A stretch of DNA of 64,000 nt from NCBI RefSeq assembly GCF_004078655.1, contig NZ_RZNC01000001.1, positions 186,001 to 250,000 of the forward strand. Reading direction: 5' to 3'. Both the position numbers and the translations under genes were made by a program. This document shows, in pieces, positions 1 to 7,829 of this stretch. Every line of letters starts with the position of its first letter. Position 1 is the stretch's first letter. The notes below the pieces were generated by a model. That model had not been told where the DNA came from, searched no databases, and worked only from the letters and a program-made list of their open reading frames with translations. Origin of the DNA: Labedella populi (lineage in GTDB: Bacteria; Actinomycetota; Actinomycetes; Actinomycetales; Microbacteriaceae).

Positions 1-249
1 CCGCGGGCGGTGAAGGAGCTCGTCGCCTACACGCCCGGTACCGCCTTCTTCGCCGACGGGCGTGGTCGTCATGCGATGCGGTTGTCGTTCTGCTACCCCA
101 CGCCGGAGAACATCCGCGTCGGCATCCGCCGGCTCGCGACAGTCGTCAACGGCGAGCTCGACCTGCTCGACACCTTTGCAGGCACCGGACCGCTGCAGAT
201 CGCCTCCCGTGATCTGCACGTCTCGGCCCCGCCGCCCGACCTCGACTGA
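1..249 (+). CDS. PLP-dependent class I/II aminotransferase, C-terminal fragment (5' end outside window)
   Basis: Only the last 82 codons are present; the reading frame is open from base 1, so the gene begins upstream of the window. The visible segment contains a PGTAFF...DGRG stretch followed by an MRLSF-Y-P motif. In fold-type I aminotransferases of the LysN/2-aminoadipate type this part carries the arginine that binds the substrate carboxylate. The family transfers amino groups between amino and keto acids using pyridoxal phosphate in the cytoplasm. The gene ends 54 bp before ddl on the same strand and may be cotranscribed with it. The substrate cannot be inferred from the fragment. Confidence 0.7.
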   Translation, partial: PRAVKELVAYTPGTAFFADGRGRHAMRLSFCYPTPENIRVGIRRLATVVNGELDLLDTFAGTGPLQIASRDLHVSAPPPDLD

Positions 250-303
250 CGCCGCCACGCGCCCGCCCCTCGCGACCGTCACCACCCGGAGAGAGAACGA
301 TCC

Positions 304-1266
304 ATGACCGACAACCGGAACCTCACCATCGTGGTCCTCGCGGGCGGAATCTCGCATGAGCGGGACGTGTCCCTTCGATCGGGCCGTCGCGTGGCGGACG
401 AACTGACCGATGCCGGCCACCGCGCCATCCTCCGCGATCCCGGAGCCGGGATTCTCGACTGGATCGCCGAGACGGCCCCCGACGTCGTCTGGCCGGCTCT
501 CCACGGCGCGAGCGGCGAAGACGGCGCGCTCCAGGCGCTGCTGCGCGGGCGCGGTATCTCGTACGTCGGATCGCACCCCGAAGCTGCGGGTCTCGCGTGG
601 TCGAAGCCGACGGCCAAAGCGCTCGTCGCTCGCGCCGGTGTCGCGACACCGGCGTGGCTCGCGCTGCCACGCGAGACCTTCACCGAACTGGGCGCCGGCG
701 CCGTCCTCGGCGAGGTCGCCCGGACGATCGGTACTCCGGCCGTCGTCAAGCCGTCCCAGGGCGGATCAGCGCAGGGCGTGACGATCGTGGACGATGCCGC
801 GCAGTTACCGCGGGCCATGGTGGACGCCTACACCTACTCGGACGTCGCTCTCATCGAACGGAAGGTCGAGGGCACGGAGCTCGCCGTCACCGTCATCGAC
901 ACGGCTGATGGTCCCCGGGCCCTTCCCGCCGTGGAGATCGAGCCGCTCTCGGGTGTCTACAGCTTCGAGGCTCGCTACAACGCGGGCGAGACCATCTTCT
1001 ACGCCCCGGCTCGAGTGAGCGATGCCGTCGCCGAGGCTGCAGCGGAGACGGCGATCGCGGTGCACGAGTTGCTCGGGCTCCGCCACATCTCCCGCGTGGA
1101 CCTCATCGTCGCCGCCGACGGCACTCCGTGGTTCCTCGAGGCGAACATGCTGCCCGGGCTCACCGAGACGTCCCTCGCCCCGCAGGCGATCGAAGCAGCA
1201 GGCCTCGAGCTCTCGAGTGTCTACTCGGAGCTCGCTCGCGCGGCTGCCATCGATTCGACGTCGTAG
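304..1266 (+). CDS. ddl: D-alanine--D-alanine ligase family protein
   Basis: A 320-residue ATP-grasp ligase expected to join two D-alanines for peptidoglycan precursors in the cytoplasm. The N-terminal Ddl signature (AGG-S-ER-VSLRSG) spans residues 13-27. HGASGEDGALQ lies at 68-77 and VKPSQGGSAQGV at about 148-159. The metal/ATP-binding end (VDLI...FLEANMLPGLTETS) lies at 265-290, with D265, E279 and N281 as the expected magnesium ligands. The length is a little short of typical Ddl proteins (about 340-370), and some origin-proximal actinobacterial paralogues of this size are not proven to be the essential Ddl. A purine-rich GGAGAGAGAA lies just before the ATG. The gene converges on parB, leaving a 23-bp gap with no obvious terminator. 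Confidence 0.85.
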   Translation: MTDNRNLTIVVLAGGISHERDVSLRSGRRVADELTDAGHRAILRDPGAGILDWIAETAPDVVWPALHGASGEDGALQALLRGRGISYVGSHPEAAGLAWSKPTAKALVARAGVATPAWLALPRETFTELGAGAVLGEVARTIGTPAVVKPSQGGSAQGVTIVDDAAQLPRAMVDAYTYSDVALIERKVEGTELAVTVIDTADGPRALPAVEIEPLSGVYSFEARYNAGETIFYAPARVSDAVAEAAAETAIAVHELLGLRHISRVDLIVAADGTPWFLEANMLPGLTETSLAPQAIEAAGLELSSVYSELARAAAIDSTS

Positions 1267-1289
1267 CCGTTCCGATCAGGGCGACGTTC

Positions 1290-2312
1290 TCAGCCGCCGT
1301 AGCCCGGTTCGCCGATCTCCGCGAGGATCCGGTTCAGGTCCGCAATCGTGGCGAATTCAATGCTGATCTGGCCCTTCTTCGCTCCGAGGTTGATACGTAC
1401 CCGGGTGTTGAGCCGGTCACCCAAGTGTTCACCGACCTCATCGAGGTGTCCGCGACGACTTCCGGGTAGCGGCTTGGCCCGCTTCGGAGGAGCCGAGAAC
1501 TGGGCGGCCGCGGCTTCCGCAGCCCGGACCGACAGGTCCTCGTTGACGATCTTGTCGGCCAGCCGCTGCATCGATTCCGGGTCGCCGGTCGACAGGATGG
1601 CGCGTGCATGGCCGGCCGAGAGCACGCCGGCGGCGACGCGGATCTGCACCGCAGCAGGCAACTTGAGCAGCCGCAGGGTATTGGAGATCTGCGGGCGCGA
1701 TCGACCGATGCGCGTCGCGAGTTCCTCTTGAGTGATCCCGAAGTCGGCGAGCAACTGCTGGTACGCGGACGCCTCTTCGAGCGGGTTCAGCTGTGCGCGG
1801 TGCAGGTTCTCGAGCAGCGCGTCGCGCAGCATGTCCTCGTCGGCCGTCTCACGCACGATCGCCGGGATCGTCTCGAGGCCGGCCTCCTTGGAGGCGCGCA
1901 AGCGGCGCTCACCCATGATGAGCTCGTATGTGTCCGTGTCGGCGATGGCGCGGACGACGATGGGCTGAAGGACACCGAACTCACGAACCGAGTGGACGAG
2001 TTCAGCGAGAGCATCCTCATCGAAGACCGTGCGAGGCTGCAGAGCGTTCGGGACGATCTTGTGCGGGTCCAGTGCGGCGAAGCGGGCGCCGGGCACAGCG
2101 ACCAGATCGTCAGACTCCGCAGGCGGGACGTTCGCCGGTGTCGACGCCTCTTCCACCCTGTCGGCGGGCGACTCCTCAGCGGAGCGTGTGCGCTTCTCCG
2201 CATGAGACCCTCCCGGGAAGAACACGTCGACGGGACGCTCCGACTGATCGGCCGTCTGTGTCGGGATGAGGGCACCGATACCCCGGCCGAGTCCTGTTCG
2301 CTTGGTCGCCAT
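1290..2312 (-). CDS. parB: Chromosome-partitioning protein ParB
   Basis: A 340-residue CTP-dependent DNA clamp that loads at parS sites and spreads, building the origin-proximal segregation complex. The N-terminus carries the basic ParA-activating motif (GLGRGIGAL, residues 7-15). An acidic linker follows to about residue 70, then the ParB/Spo0J core. Within it the CTP-binding box GERRLRAS is at 134-141 and the ENLHR motif at 168-172. A helix-turn-helix lies around 193-217, and a C-terminal dimerisation segment ends the protein. Its ATG overlaps the parA stop by one base (TAATG), so translation is probably coupled. Several parS-like sites lie within 3 kb upstream. Confidence 0.95.
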   Translation of the reverse strand: MATKRTGLGRGIGALIPTQTADQSERPVDVFFPGGSHAEKRTRSAEESPADRVEEASTPANVPPAESDDLVAVPGARFAALDPHKIVPNALQPRTVFDEDALAELVHSVREFGVLQPIVVRAIADTDTYELIMGERRLRASKEAGLETIPAIVRETADEDMLRDALLENLHRAQLNPLEEASAYQQLLADFGITQEELATRIGRSRPQISNTLRLLKLPAAVQIRVAAGVLSAGHARAILSTGDPESMQRLADKIVNEDLSVRAAEAAAAQFSAPPKRAKPLPGSRRGHLDEVGEHLGDRLNTRVRINLGAKKGQISIEFATIADLNRILAEIGEPGYGG

Positions 2313-3226
2313 TACGCGTGTGCTTCCTTGTCCTGATGGCTGGTCGTTTCCCGTCGGGCGATCTCCGCGGCCGCCTCCAGGTAGGAGATCGCACCGACGC
2401 CCGCCGGGTCGTAGGTGATCACGGTCTGACCGAAGCTCGGAGCCTCGGAGATCCGAACTGCCCGAGGGATGACCGTCTGCAGCACGCGATCCGCAAAGTG
2501 CGAACGCACGTCATCGGCCACCTGGTTCGCGAGGTTGGTGCGTCCGTCGAACATCGTCAAGAGGATCGTCGTGAGTTCCAGTGACGGATTCAAGTGCTTC
2601 TGGATCAACTCGATGCTGCCGAGCAACTGACTGAGACCCTCGAGTGCGTAGTACTCGCATTGGATCGGGATGAAGACCTCCCGGGCAGCGACGAACGCGT
2701 TGATCGTCAGCAGTCCGAGGGACGGCGGGCAATCGATGAAGACATAGTGCCACTTCTGCTCCGCTGAATCGAGAAGCGCCTCTAGGGCGGTCCGGAGCCG
2801 ATGCTCGCGTGCGACCTGAGAGACGAGCTCGATTTCGGCGCCCGCCAAGTGGATGGTCGACGGGGCACAGAAAAGGTTCTCGTGTTCAGGGCTCTGCTGA
2901 ATCACATCGGCGAGGGGAAAGTCGTCGATGAGTACGTCGTAGACGCTCGGGACCTCAGCCGAATGGGGAACTCCGAGCGCCGTCGATGCGTTTCCTTGGG
3001 GATCGAGATCGATCACCAGCACACGGGCGCCCGCCTTCGCGAAAGCAGCAGCCATATTGACAGTCGTGGTGGTCTTGCCAACGCCGCCCTTCTGGTTCGA
3101 CACCGTGAAGACGCGAGTACGAGAAGGCAAAGGCACATCACGGGAGTCGAGCGCCTTGCGTCGTGAACGCAGGTTCGCGAGTTCCCGGGCGAGGGGAGTC
3201 GACACGTCGAAGCGCTCCGTCTCCAT
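2312..3226 (-). CDS. parA: Chromosome-partitioning ATPase ParA
   Basis: A 304-residue MinD/ParA-type ATPase that forms nucleoid-bound dimers and moves ParB-parS complexes. About 38 residues precede the core, which opens with the deviant Walker A motif KGGVGKTT (residues 46-53). The DLDPQGNAST motif around 76-85 and the DCPPSLG motif (Walker B/switch region) further on are both intact. It is the first gene of the parA-parB operon. The nearest parS-like site (3249-3264) lies only 23 bp upstream of the start codon, so ParB binding could autoregulate the operon (inference). Confidence 0.95.
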   Translation of the reverse strand: METERFDVSTPLARELANLRSRRKALDSRDVPLPSRTRVFTVSNQKGGVGKTTTTVNMAAAFAKAGARVLVIDLDPQGNASTALGVPHSAEVPSVYDVLIDDFPLADVIQQSPEHENLFCAPSTIHLAGAEIELVSQVAREHRLRTALEALLDSAEQKWHYVFIDCPPSLGLLTINAFVAAREVFIPIQCEYYALEGLSQLLGSIELIQKHLNPSLELTTILLTMFDGRTNLANQVADDVRSHFADRVLQTVIPRAVRISEAPSFGQTVITYDPAGVGAISYLEAAAEIARRETTSHQDKEAHA

Positions 3227-3248
3227 GGCGCTCCTTCTTCCTCACGAC

Positions 3249-3264
3249 TGTTTCACGTGGAACA
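3249..3264. promoter_or_regulatory. parS-like site 1 (TGTTTCACGTGGAACA)
   Basis: This matches the bacterial parS consensus TGTTTCACGTGAAACA at 15 of 16 positions. It sits 23 bp upstream of the parA start codon. Confidence 0.85.
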
Positions 3265-3466
3265 CCCGGTGAGGGGCATCCGCTTACTCTACGTGTTTCC
3301 AGGACCTAGACACCCGACTGTCGCACCTCTGCCGAGGGCACCTGTTCCCGAGACGTCGACCGCATTGCACGAAGAACGACTTTGTCGAGGAGACTCGAGG
3401 GTCGGGTGAAGAAGCAAGTCTACGGGTTCCGCTCCCTCGAACAAAAGTGCCTCGCCCGCCGAGAAG

Positions 3467-3475
3467 TTATCCACA
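3467..3475 (+). promoter_or_regulatory. DnaA box (TTATCCACA) upstream of parA
   Basis: An exact match to the consensus DnaA 9-mer, about 6 kb from oriC and within the parS region. Confidence 0.7.
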
Positions 3476-3581
3476 ACTGGGCGGCGCGGCGGTGGAGAAA
3501 CTCGAAGCCTTCGACGACGACCGGCGCCAAGATCCGCGTGAATCCGGGGCACAGGCACGGATTCCACAGTGTTTCCAGCAC

Positions 3582-3605
3582 TGTGGATATCTTTGGTTAT
3601 CCACC
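3582..3605. promoter_or_regulatory. Inverted pair of near-consensus DnaA boxes
   Basis: TGTGGATAT (3582-3590, minus orientation) and TTATCCACC (3597-3605, plus orientation) each match the DnaA-box consensus at 8 of 9 positions. They face each other with a 6-bp spacer, about 107 bp from the exact box at 3467. Confidence 0.55.
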
Positions 3606-3648
3606 GCTGCAGCGGGTGCTCGTGGTGCTTCGGCCGCGCGCGAGCTCC

Positions 3649-3662
3649 GTTTCACGTGAAAC
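3649..3662. promoter_or_regulatory. parS site 2 (GTTTCACGTGAAAC)
   Basis: A perfect 14-bp parS core palindrome in the parA-rsmG gap, about 45 bp from a DnaA-box-like sequence at 3597-3605. Confidence 0.93.
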
Positions 3663-3907
3663 ATCGCCAATGGCGACCGAGTCTCGGAGAGCGACCGTCA
3701 CCCGCATGGCAGCGGCGCCGGACGACGACAGAGAGCCGGCCCACCGCCGGTGTGCCGGCCTGTGCGATGATCGCCACATCAGGACACCCCCGCGAACGCC
3801 GACAGAGGGCGAGCTCTGCCGATGGACCAGCCCATCCGGTCAGCCATTCACGTGCGCCACCCAGGAAGCGCGGCGGAAGCCCCTGAGTACGCCTCACCCG
3901 TCCTGCC

Positions 3908-3921
3908 GTTTCACGTGAAAC
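3908..3921. promoter_or_regulatory. parS site 3 (GTTTCACGTGAAAC)
   Basis: A perfect 14-bp parS core palindrome in the parA-rsmG gap. Confidence 0.93.
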
Positions 3922-4130
3922 GCTCCGCACTCGACAGCGGCGATCCTCAGCACGCCCCGCCGCGGAGGGTCCGCTGAACGACGAATGCAGCAACGCCCGC
4001 TGAGCGCGACTAGACAGAGTCGCGGCGACCACAAGATGTCATCGATAGCGGCGACCGCCGGGCGAGACTGCGACTCTACTCCGGCGGGCCCCCCTTTCCC
4101 GGCGGGCCCACTCGATAGCATACTCACGCG

Positions 4131-4144
4131 GTCTCACGTGAGAC
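4131..4144. promoter_or_regulatory. Degenerate parS-like palindrome (GTCTCACGTGAGAC)
   Basis: A perfect palindrome that differs from the parS core by two symmetrical changes. Its symmetry and position between true sites suggest a weak ParB site, but chance or another regulator is possible. Confidence 0.5.
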
Positions 4145-4351
4145 AGTGCGTCGCCACGGCTCGCTCGGCAGCGATCTACGCTACTGCTCGTCATGTTACG
4201 GACCTCAGGTCCTCATTCATGAGCGAGGCCTGAGGCAACACGAGGTACAGTCACCACGAGGTGCAGCGTAGAGTGCGCTCACTCCCGGGAAGGCACGCGA
4301 ACAGGTCTGCGGTCGCGACAGACGCCATCGCAGGCTAACCGAACCGGACAC

Positions 4352-4365
4352 GTTTCACGGGAAAC
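4352..4365. promoter_or_regulatory. parS-like site (GTTTCACGGGAAAC)
   Basis: One mismatch to the 14-bp parS core, near the 3' end of rsmG (minus strand, ending at 4394). Confidence 0.75.
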
Positions 4366-4393
4366 GGACCTCGATTCTCAAACGACGAGCGCG

Positions 4394-5035
4394 CTAACCG
4401 CGGGCTCGAACGGTGCCGCGAACGACGCGCGTCACATCGTCAAGCACACCCTCGCCGAGGACATCCACCCGGACATCCGAGACGCGATACTTCCGGAGTT
4501 GCTTCTCCGCCGAAGCGATCTCAGCATCGACGGACGCACCCTTCATGAGCACGAGCTCGCCGCCATCGCGCAGGAGCGGGGCCGTAAGAGGAAGAAGTGT
4601 GCGCAAAGCACTCACTGCTCGCGCCGTAACCTGATCCAGGGGATCGTCGAGCCGGACATCCTCTGCTCTCGCCCGCAGAATCGTCACGTTCGACAGTTCG
4701 AGTTCCGCCGACTGCTCCTCGAGCCATGCGACACGGCGCTCCATCGGCTCGATCAAGACGAAGTGAACGTCGGGTCGAACAATCGCCAGGACGAGCCCCG
4801 GCAATCCGGCCCCCGTGCCGATATCTCCGACACGACCCGGCCGCAGAAGAGGGGCCATGATGGCGCTGTTGAGGATATGCCGGCTCCACAGCCGCGGGGG
4901 TTCCAGTGGGCCGATGAGCCCGCGCTCTTCACCGAAGCGACCCAGATTGTGTGCGAATCGGCGCAACTCGGGGATGCGATCACCCGCGAGTGACGCGGCT
5001 ACTGCCGGTTCCGCCTCAACGAGGATCTCGGTCAC
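4394..5035 (-). CDS. rsmG: 16S rRNA (guanine-N7) methyltransferase RsmG
   Basis: A 213-residue SAM-dependent methyltransferase that makes m7G in the 530 loop of 16S rRNA (G527 in E. coli numbering). The SAM-binding glycine loop GDIGTGAGLPG is at residues 70-80. It is followed by the family motifs (LIEPMERRVAWLEE, then RARAEDV, then a TARAV segment and MKG). Length matches the family. The gene follows jag on the minus strand after a 34-bp gap that contains a parS site. Loss of RsmG gives low-level streptomycin resistance in other bacteria (family knowledge). Confidence 0.93.
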   Translation of the reverse strand: MTEILVEAEPAVAASLAGDRIPELRRFAHNLGRFGEERGLIGPLEPPRLWSRHILNSAIMAPLLRPGRVGDIGTGAGLPGLVLAIVRPDVHFVLIEPMERRVAWLEEQSAELELSNVTILRARAEDVRLDDPLDQVTARAVSALRTLLPLTAPLLRDGGELVLMKGASVDAEIASAEKQLRKYRVSDVRVDVLGEGVLDDVTRVVRGTVRARG

Positions 5036-5050
5036 GAATTCACCGGCATC

Positions 5051-5064
5051 GTTTCACGTGAAAC
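5051..5064. promoter_or_regulatory. parS site (GTTTCACGTGAAAC) between rsmG and jag
   Basis: A perfect 14-bp core in the 34-bp gap between jag and rsmG, both minus strand. Confidence 0.93.
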
Positions 5065-5069
5065 GCCAC

Positions 5070-5585
5070 TCACGAACGGGTGATCACGGTGTGACGGTCG
5101 TGGCCTTCGCCGCTCGACTCCGACACGAACCCGCGCTCGGAAACGAGATCATGCACGAGTTTGCGTTCGTAGCTCGACATCGGGGGCAGCGCCGCGTCTT
5201 GCGCTCCGCCTTCGATGCGAGCGATCGCGGCATCGACCAGGCGAGCGAGTTCGGCCTGGCGAGCATCACGCGACCCACCGACATCGAGGATGAGCCGCGA
5301 GAAGGATCCATTCGTGTTCTGCACGACCAACCGGACGAGCTCTTGGAGTGCGCCCACGACGTCGGGCTTGGCCAAGACCCGCAGGTTCGATTCGCCCGTT
5401 GCCGTGACCGAGATGTATGCGCGGCCATTGCGCACGTCGATCTCGAGGTCGCCGTCCAGATCGCAGATATCGAGGAACTCCTCGATGTAGTCCGCAGCGA
5501 TCTCGCCCTCTTCTTCGAGCTGCTCGACCGTGGGGTCGTCACGGCGAGGCTTCTCGGTGCCTTCCCGATCGATGACGTCCGACAT
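5070..5585 (-). CDS. jag: Jag/KhpB-like KH-R3H RNA-binding protein
   Basis: A 171-residue single-strand nucleic-acid-binding protein with an acidic N-terminus, a Jag-type KH domain (about residues 25-95) and a C-terminal R3H domain around YERKLVHDLV, where the spaced Arg and His define R3H. In Gram-positive bacteria the homologue works with KhpA and influences cell elongation and division through RNA binding. I chose the ATG at 5585, four bases after the yidC stop. A longer in-frame start would run back into yidC. An AGAAGG sequence directly abuts this ATG, an unusually tight Shine-Dalgarno, which suggests translational coupling to yidC. Confidence 0.88.
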   Translation of the reverse strand: MSDVIDREGTEKPRRDDPTVEQLEEEGEIAADYIEEFLDICDLDGDLEIDVRNGRAYISVTATGESNLRVLAKPDVVGALQELVRLVVQNTNGSFSRLILDVGGSRDARQAELARLVDAAIARIEGGAQDAALPPMSSYERKLVHDLVSERGFVSESSGEGHDRHTVITRS

Positions 5586-5589
5586 CCTT

Positions 5590-6591
5590 CTACTTTCCAC
5601 TCGTTGCGGGACCGGATTCCGGCGTCCCAGGTCGCTTGTTCTGAGCCGCCTTCTTGGCGCGGTTCTTTCCCACGGGCTGCTGCCGCTGGGTGGGCTTCTT
5701 CTCCTGGATGACGACGGTGCCGCCGCCATCCTTCGTGTCGGACACCTCGAGCTTGCCCTTACGAGCGAGTCTCTCCTCGCGCTCCTTGGCGGCTTCCGTG
5801 CCCGGCATCGGCATGTTGCGGATGATGATGAACTGCTGAACCATCGTCCAGATGTTGCTCGTCAGCCAGTAGAACATGACGCCGAGAGGGAAGGCGAAAC
5901 CCGAGAACAGGAACACGAAGGGCAGCAGGTACAAGAGGATCCGCTGCTGACGGAACATGGGGGAGGCCTTGGTCTCCTCCGAGATGTTCTTGGACACGAT
6001 CTGCAGTTGAGTGACGAACTGGGACGCCGTCATGAGGACGACCATCACGGCGGCGATCACCATGACGCCGACCTCGCCCTCGCCCATCGCGGTGGAGAAG
6101 CTCATGTGCAGCGGGGCTCCGAAAAGACTCGCACTACCGAATTGCTGCGCGAGCTGCTCGTTGAGCGGGCCGACGCCGGTCTTCGAGTGCTGAGCGTCAT
6201 TGAGCACCGAGAACAGCGCGAAGAAGATCGGCATCTGCACGAGCAGGGGCAAGCAGGATCCGAGCGGATTGGTGCCGGCGTTCTTGTATACCGCCATGGT
6301 CTCTCGACTCATGGCCTCCCGGGACAACTGATCGCGTTTACCGCGGTACTTGTCCTGGATCTTCTTCAGTTGGGGCGCGACCTCCAGCATCTTGCGCTGG
6401 TTCTTGATCTGCCGGACGAAGAGCGGGATCAGGAGTGCACGGACGACGAGCACGAGCCCGACGATCGACAGCACCCAGGTGATGCCGGCTGCCGCCTCCA
6501 GGCCGATGGCCGAGAAGAGTGCGTGCCAGCCCACGAGGAGGAGCTCGACCACCCATTTGAGTGGCCAGAGAATGAGGGACAACGGGTCCAT
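5590..6591 (-). CDS. yidC: Membrane protein insertase YidC (Oxa1 family)
   Basis: A 333-residue inner-membrane insertase that releases or inserts membrane proteins with or without SecYEG. A hydrophobic N-terminal region is followed by the conserved groove arginine in VVRALLIP (R51). A charged cytoplasmic hairpin with KNQRKMLEVAPQLKKIQ follows, then transmembrane segments including the GSCLPLLVQMPIFFALF stretch. The C-terminal tail is lysine-rich, as is usual in YidC2-type proteins. It lacks the large periplasmic domain of Gram-negative YidC, as expected for an actinobacterium. It lies between yidD (7 bp upstream) and jag (4 bp downstream). Confidence 0.94.
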   Translation of the reverse strand: MDPLSLILWPLKWVVELLLVGWHALFSAIGLEAAAGITWVLSIVGLVLVVRALLIPLFVRQIKNQRKMLEVAPQLKKIQDKYRGKRDQLSREAMSRETMAVYKNAGTNPLGSCLPLLVQMPIFFALFSVLNDAQHSKTGVGPLNEQLAQQFGSASLFGAPLHMSFSTAMGEGEVGVMVIAAVMVVLMTASQFVTQLQIVSKNISEETKASPMFRQQRILLYLLPFVFLFSGFAFPLGVMFYWLTSNIWTMVQQFIIIRNMPMPGTEAAKEREERLARKGKLEVSDTKDGGGTVVIQEKKPTQRQQPVGKNRAKKAAQNKRPGTPESGPATSGK

Positions 6592-6598
6592 GTGGTGA

Positions 6599-6949
6599 TC
6601 AGCCCTTTCTCTGGCTGGAAGGAAGAACGAAGCCCATGCGGGTCACGACGTGACGGAACGACCGCTTCTCCGGGATCTCGTCGAAACCGCCCTCGGCCCA
6701 GGGATGACACCGCAACAAGCGGCGAGCTCCGAAGAAGGCCCCGATCAAAAGGCCGAAACGCTGAATAGCCTGAAGCGTGTACGACGAGCAGGACGGGTAG
6801 TAGCGACACACGTCGCCGTACAGGGGGGAGACGACGCGACGGTACACGATCAGAATCGCCACCGCGACATTGCGGGGAACGAGCACGAGCGCGTCGAAGG
6901 CGATGAGGAGGGGATGCCGGAGATCGGCGCTCGACCGGGTCGCGGTCAT
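6599..6949 (-). CDS. yidD: Membrane protein insertion efficiency factor YidD
   Basis: A 116-residue protein with the YidD signature CRYYPSCSSY at residues 48-57, followed by the RCHPW segment. Proteins of this family associate with the inner membrane and improve YidC-dependent insertion. Its ATG overlaps the rnpA stop by four bases (ATGA), and yidC follows 7 bp later, so rpmH-rnpA-yidD-yidC-jag-rsmG reads as one co-oriented block. The C-terminal extension after the core is about 35 residues, common in actinobacteria. Confidence 0.93.
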   Translation of the reverse strand: MTATRSSADLRHPLLIAFDALVLVPRNVAVAILIVYRRVVSPLYGDVCRYYPSCSSYTLQAIQRFGLLIGAFFGARRLLRCHPWAEGGFDEIPEKRSFRHVVTRMGFVLPSSQRKG

Positions 6950-7287
6950 CGTGCCCTGGCCTTGGTCGTGATTGCTCTCTCGATGTCGGCGACGAGGACC
7001 GTGTATGGAGCGTGTGCCGCAGGCGGAAGAGCGCGGATCACGATGTCGGTCCCCTCAGTAGTCCTGGCCAGAGCGGAAAAAGATGCGGCTTTGAGCCGAC
7101 GCCGCACCGTGTTGCGTACGACTGCGTTGCCCACCGTCTTTGCAACAATGAACCCGAATCGTGGCGGACCACCATTCGGGTTCATCGAGACATAACTCAC
7201 CGTGCTCTCCGAGACGACGCGGCGACCGCGGCGCACGACCGCTCGGTAGTCGTCGGCCTTCGCGATGCGATTGACCTTCGCGAGCAC
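6946..7287 (-). CDS. rnpA: Ribonuclease P protein component
   Basis: A 113-residue basic protein subunit of RNase P, which assists the catalytic RNA in 5' maturation of tRNAs. The RNR signature (VGNAVVRNTVRRRLK) and the preceding FGFIVAKT stretch occupy residues 44-66. I use the GTG start at 7287, which gives the family-typical MLAKVNRI N-terminus. It follows rpmH after a 34-bp gap and overlaps yidD by four bases. The RNase P RNA gene is not in this window. Confidence 0.94.
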   Translation of the reverse strand: MLAKVNRIAKADDYRAVVRRGRRVVSESTVSYVSMNPNGGPPRFGFIVAKTVGNAVVRNTVRRRLKAASFSALARTTEGTDIVIRALPPAAHAPYTVLVADIERAITTKARAR

Positions 7288-7321
7288 CGTCGATCACCGA
7301 GTCCGGAGCGCCGAGGCGCGA

Positions 7322-7459
7322 TTACGCGGAGAGTTCGGTGCGACCCTTGCGGCGACGTGCCGCGAGGATCGAGCGACCCGCGCGGGTGCGCATGCGCAGA
7401 CGGAAGCCGTGCACCTTGGCGCGACGACGGTTGTTCGGCTGGAACGTTCTCTTGCTCAT
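7322..7459 (-). CDS. rpmH: 50S ribosomal protein L34
   Basis: A 45-residue, highly basic ribosomal protein beginning [18 protein letters not shown] and ending with the [12 protein letters not shown] tail, a full-length match to bacterial L34. GGAGAAGAGT lies just before the ATG and serves as Shine-Dalgarno. It is the first gene of the minus-strand rpmH-rnpA-yidD-yidC-jag-rsmG block, divergent from dnaA. The gene is too short for many gene callers but is unambiguous here. Confidence 0.97.
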   Translation of the reverse strand: MSKRTFQPNNRRRAKVHGFRLRMRTRAGRSILAARRRKGRTELSA

Positions 7460-7829
7460 GACTCTTCTCCTGATGAATGAATCCGCAGCCGCGATAGCGT
7501 GCGGCAGGGAAAGCTCGGTGCCCGAGGGCAGGCGTCAACTGATTAAAACTACGGCTTCGCGGCGCGTCGGTCAAACCCGGTAGCGCGGGGACGCGGTATG
7601 CACAGGAGTTCCGCAGGGCCCTGGCCGCGCGTCGTCCGCCCGACGTATGGTGTGTTTTGCCTCTCCCCCCGGTTCTGGTTACCGTGATCAGGCAGTTATC
7701 CACAGGCTGACGGAAGAGCCTCCGCGGAGGCTCAGCCGCTGCGGTTCCATCTGTGGCGCGGCGCGTCCCGTCGTCCACTTCATCATCACTCGCCGGCACC
7801 CGCCGTGCGATCGACCTCTCGGGGGCACC
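7460..7829. promoter_or_regulatory. Divergent rpmH/dnaA intergenic region
   Basis: 370 bp without a gene. It must hold the minus-strand rpmH promoter and the plus-strand dnaA promoter. I can see one exact DnaA box at 7696-7704, which could mediate dnaA autoregulation, and an A-rich stretch around 7541-7550. I could not identify convincing -35/-10 pairs. A dnaA frame opens upstream at 7647, but the family N-terminus begins at 7830. Confidence 0.6.
7696..7704 (+). promoter_or_regulatory. DnaA box (TTATCCACA) upstream of dnaA
   Basis: An exact consensus 9-mer 125 bp upstream of the dnaA start codon, positioned for dnaA autoregulation or as part of a bipartite origin with the dnaA-dnaN gap. Confidence 0.8.

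Larger units (their letters stand above)
3227..4393. other. 1.17-kb non-coding region between parA and rsmG carrying parS-like sites and DnaA boxes
   Basis: This is one of the few long gaps without a convincing gene. It holds five of the six parS-like palindromes (3249, 3649, 3908, 4131, 4352) and three DnaA-box-like 9-mers (3467, 3582, 3597). An open frame of 178 codons at 3382-3918 exists, but it runs through parS and DnaA boxes, lacks recognisable domains and has a proline/arginine/threonine-rich shadow-like composition, so I do not call it. The region looks like a centromere-like DNA platform rather than coding sequence (inference). Confidence 0.75.

Noticed and set aside
3382-3918. Open frame of 178 codons in the parA-rsmG gap
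   Set aside because: It contains perfect parS and DnaA-box sequences, has Pro/Arg/Thr-rich shadow-like composition, no domain and no convincing ribosome-binding site.
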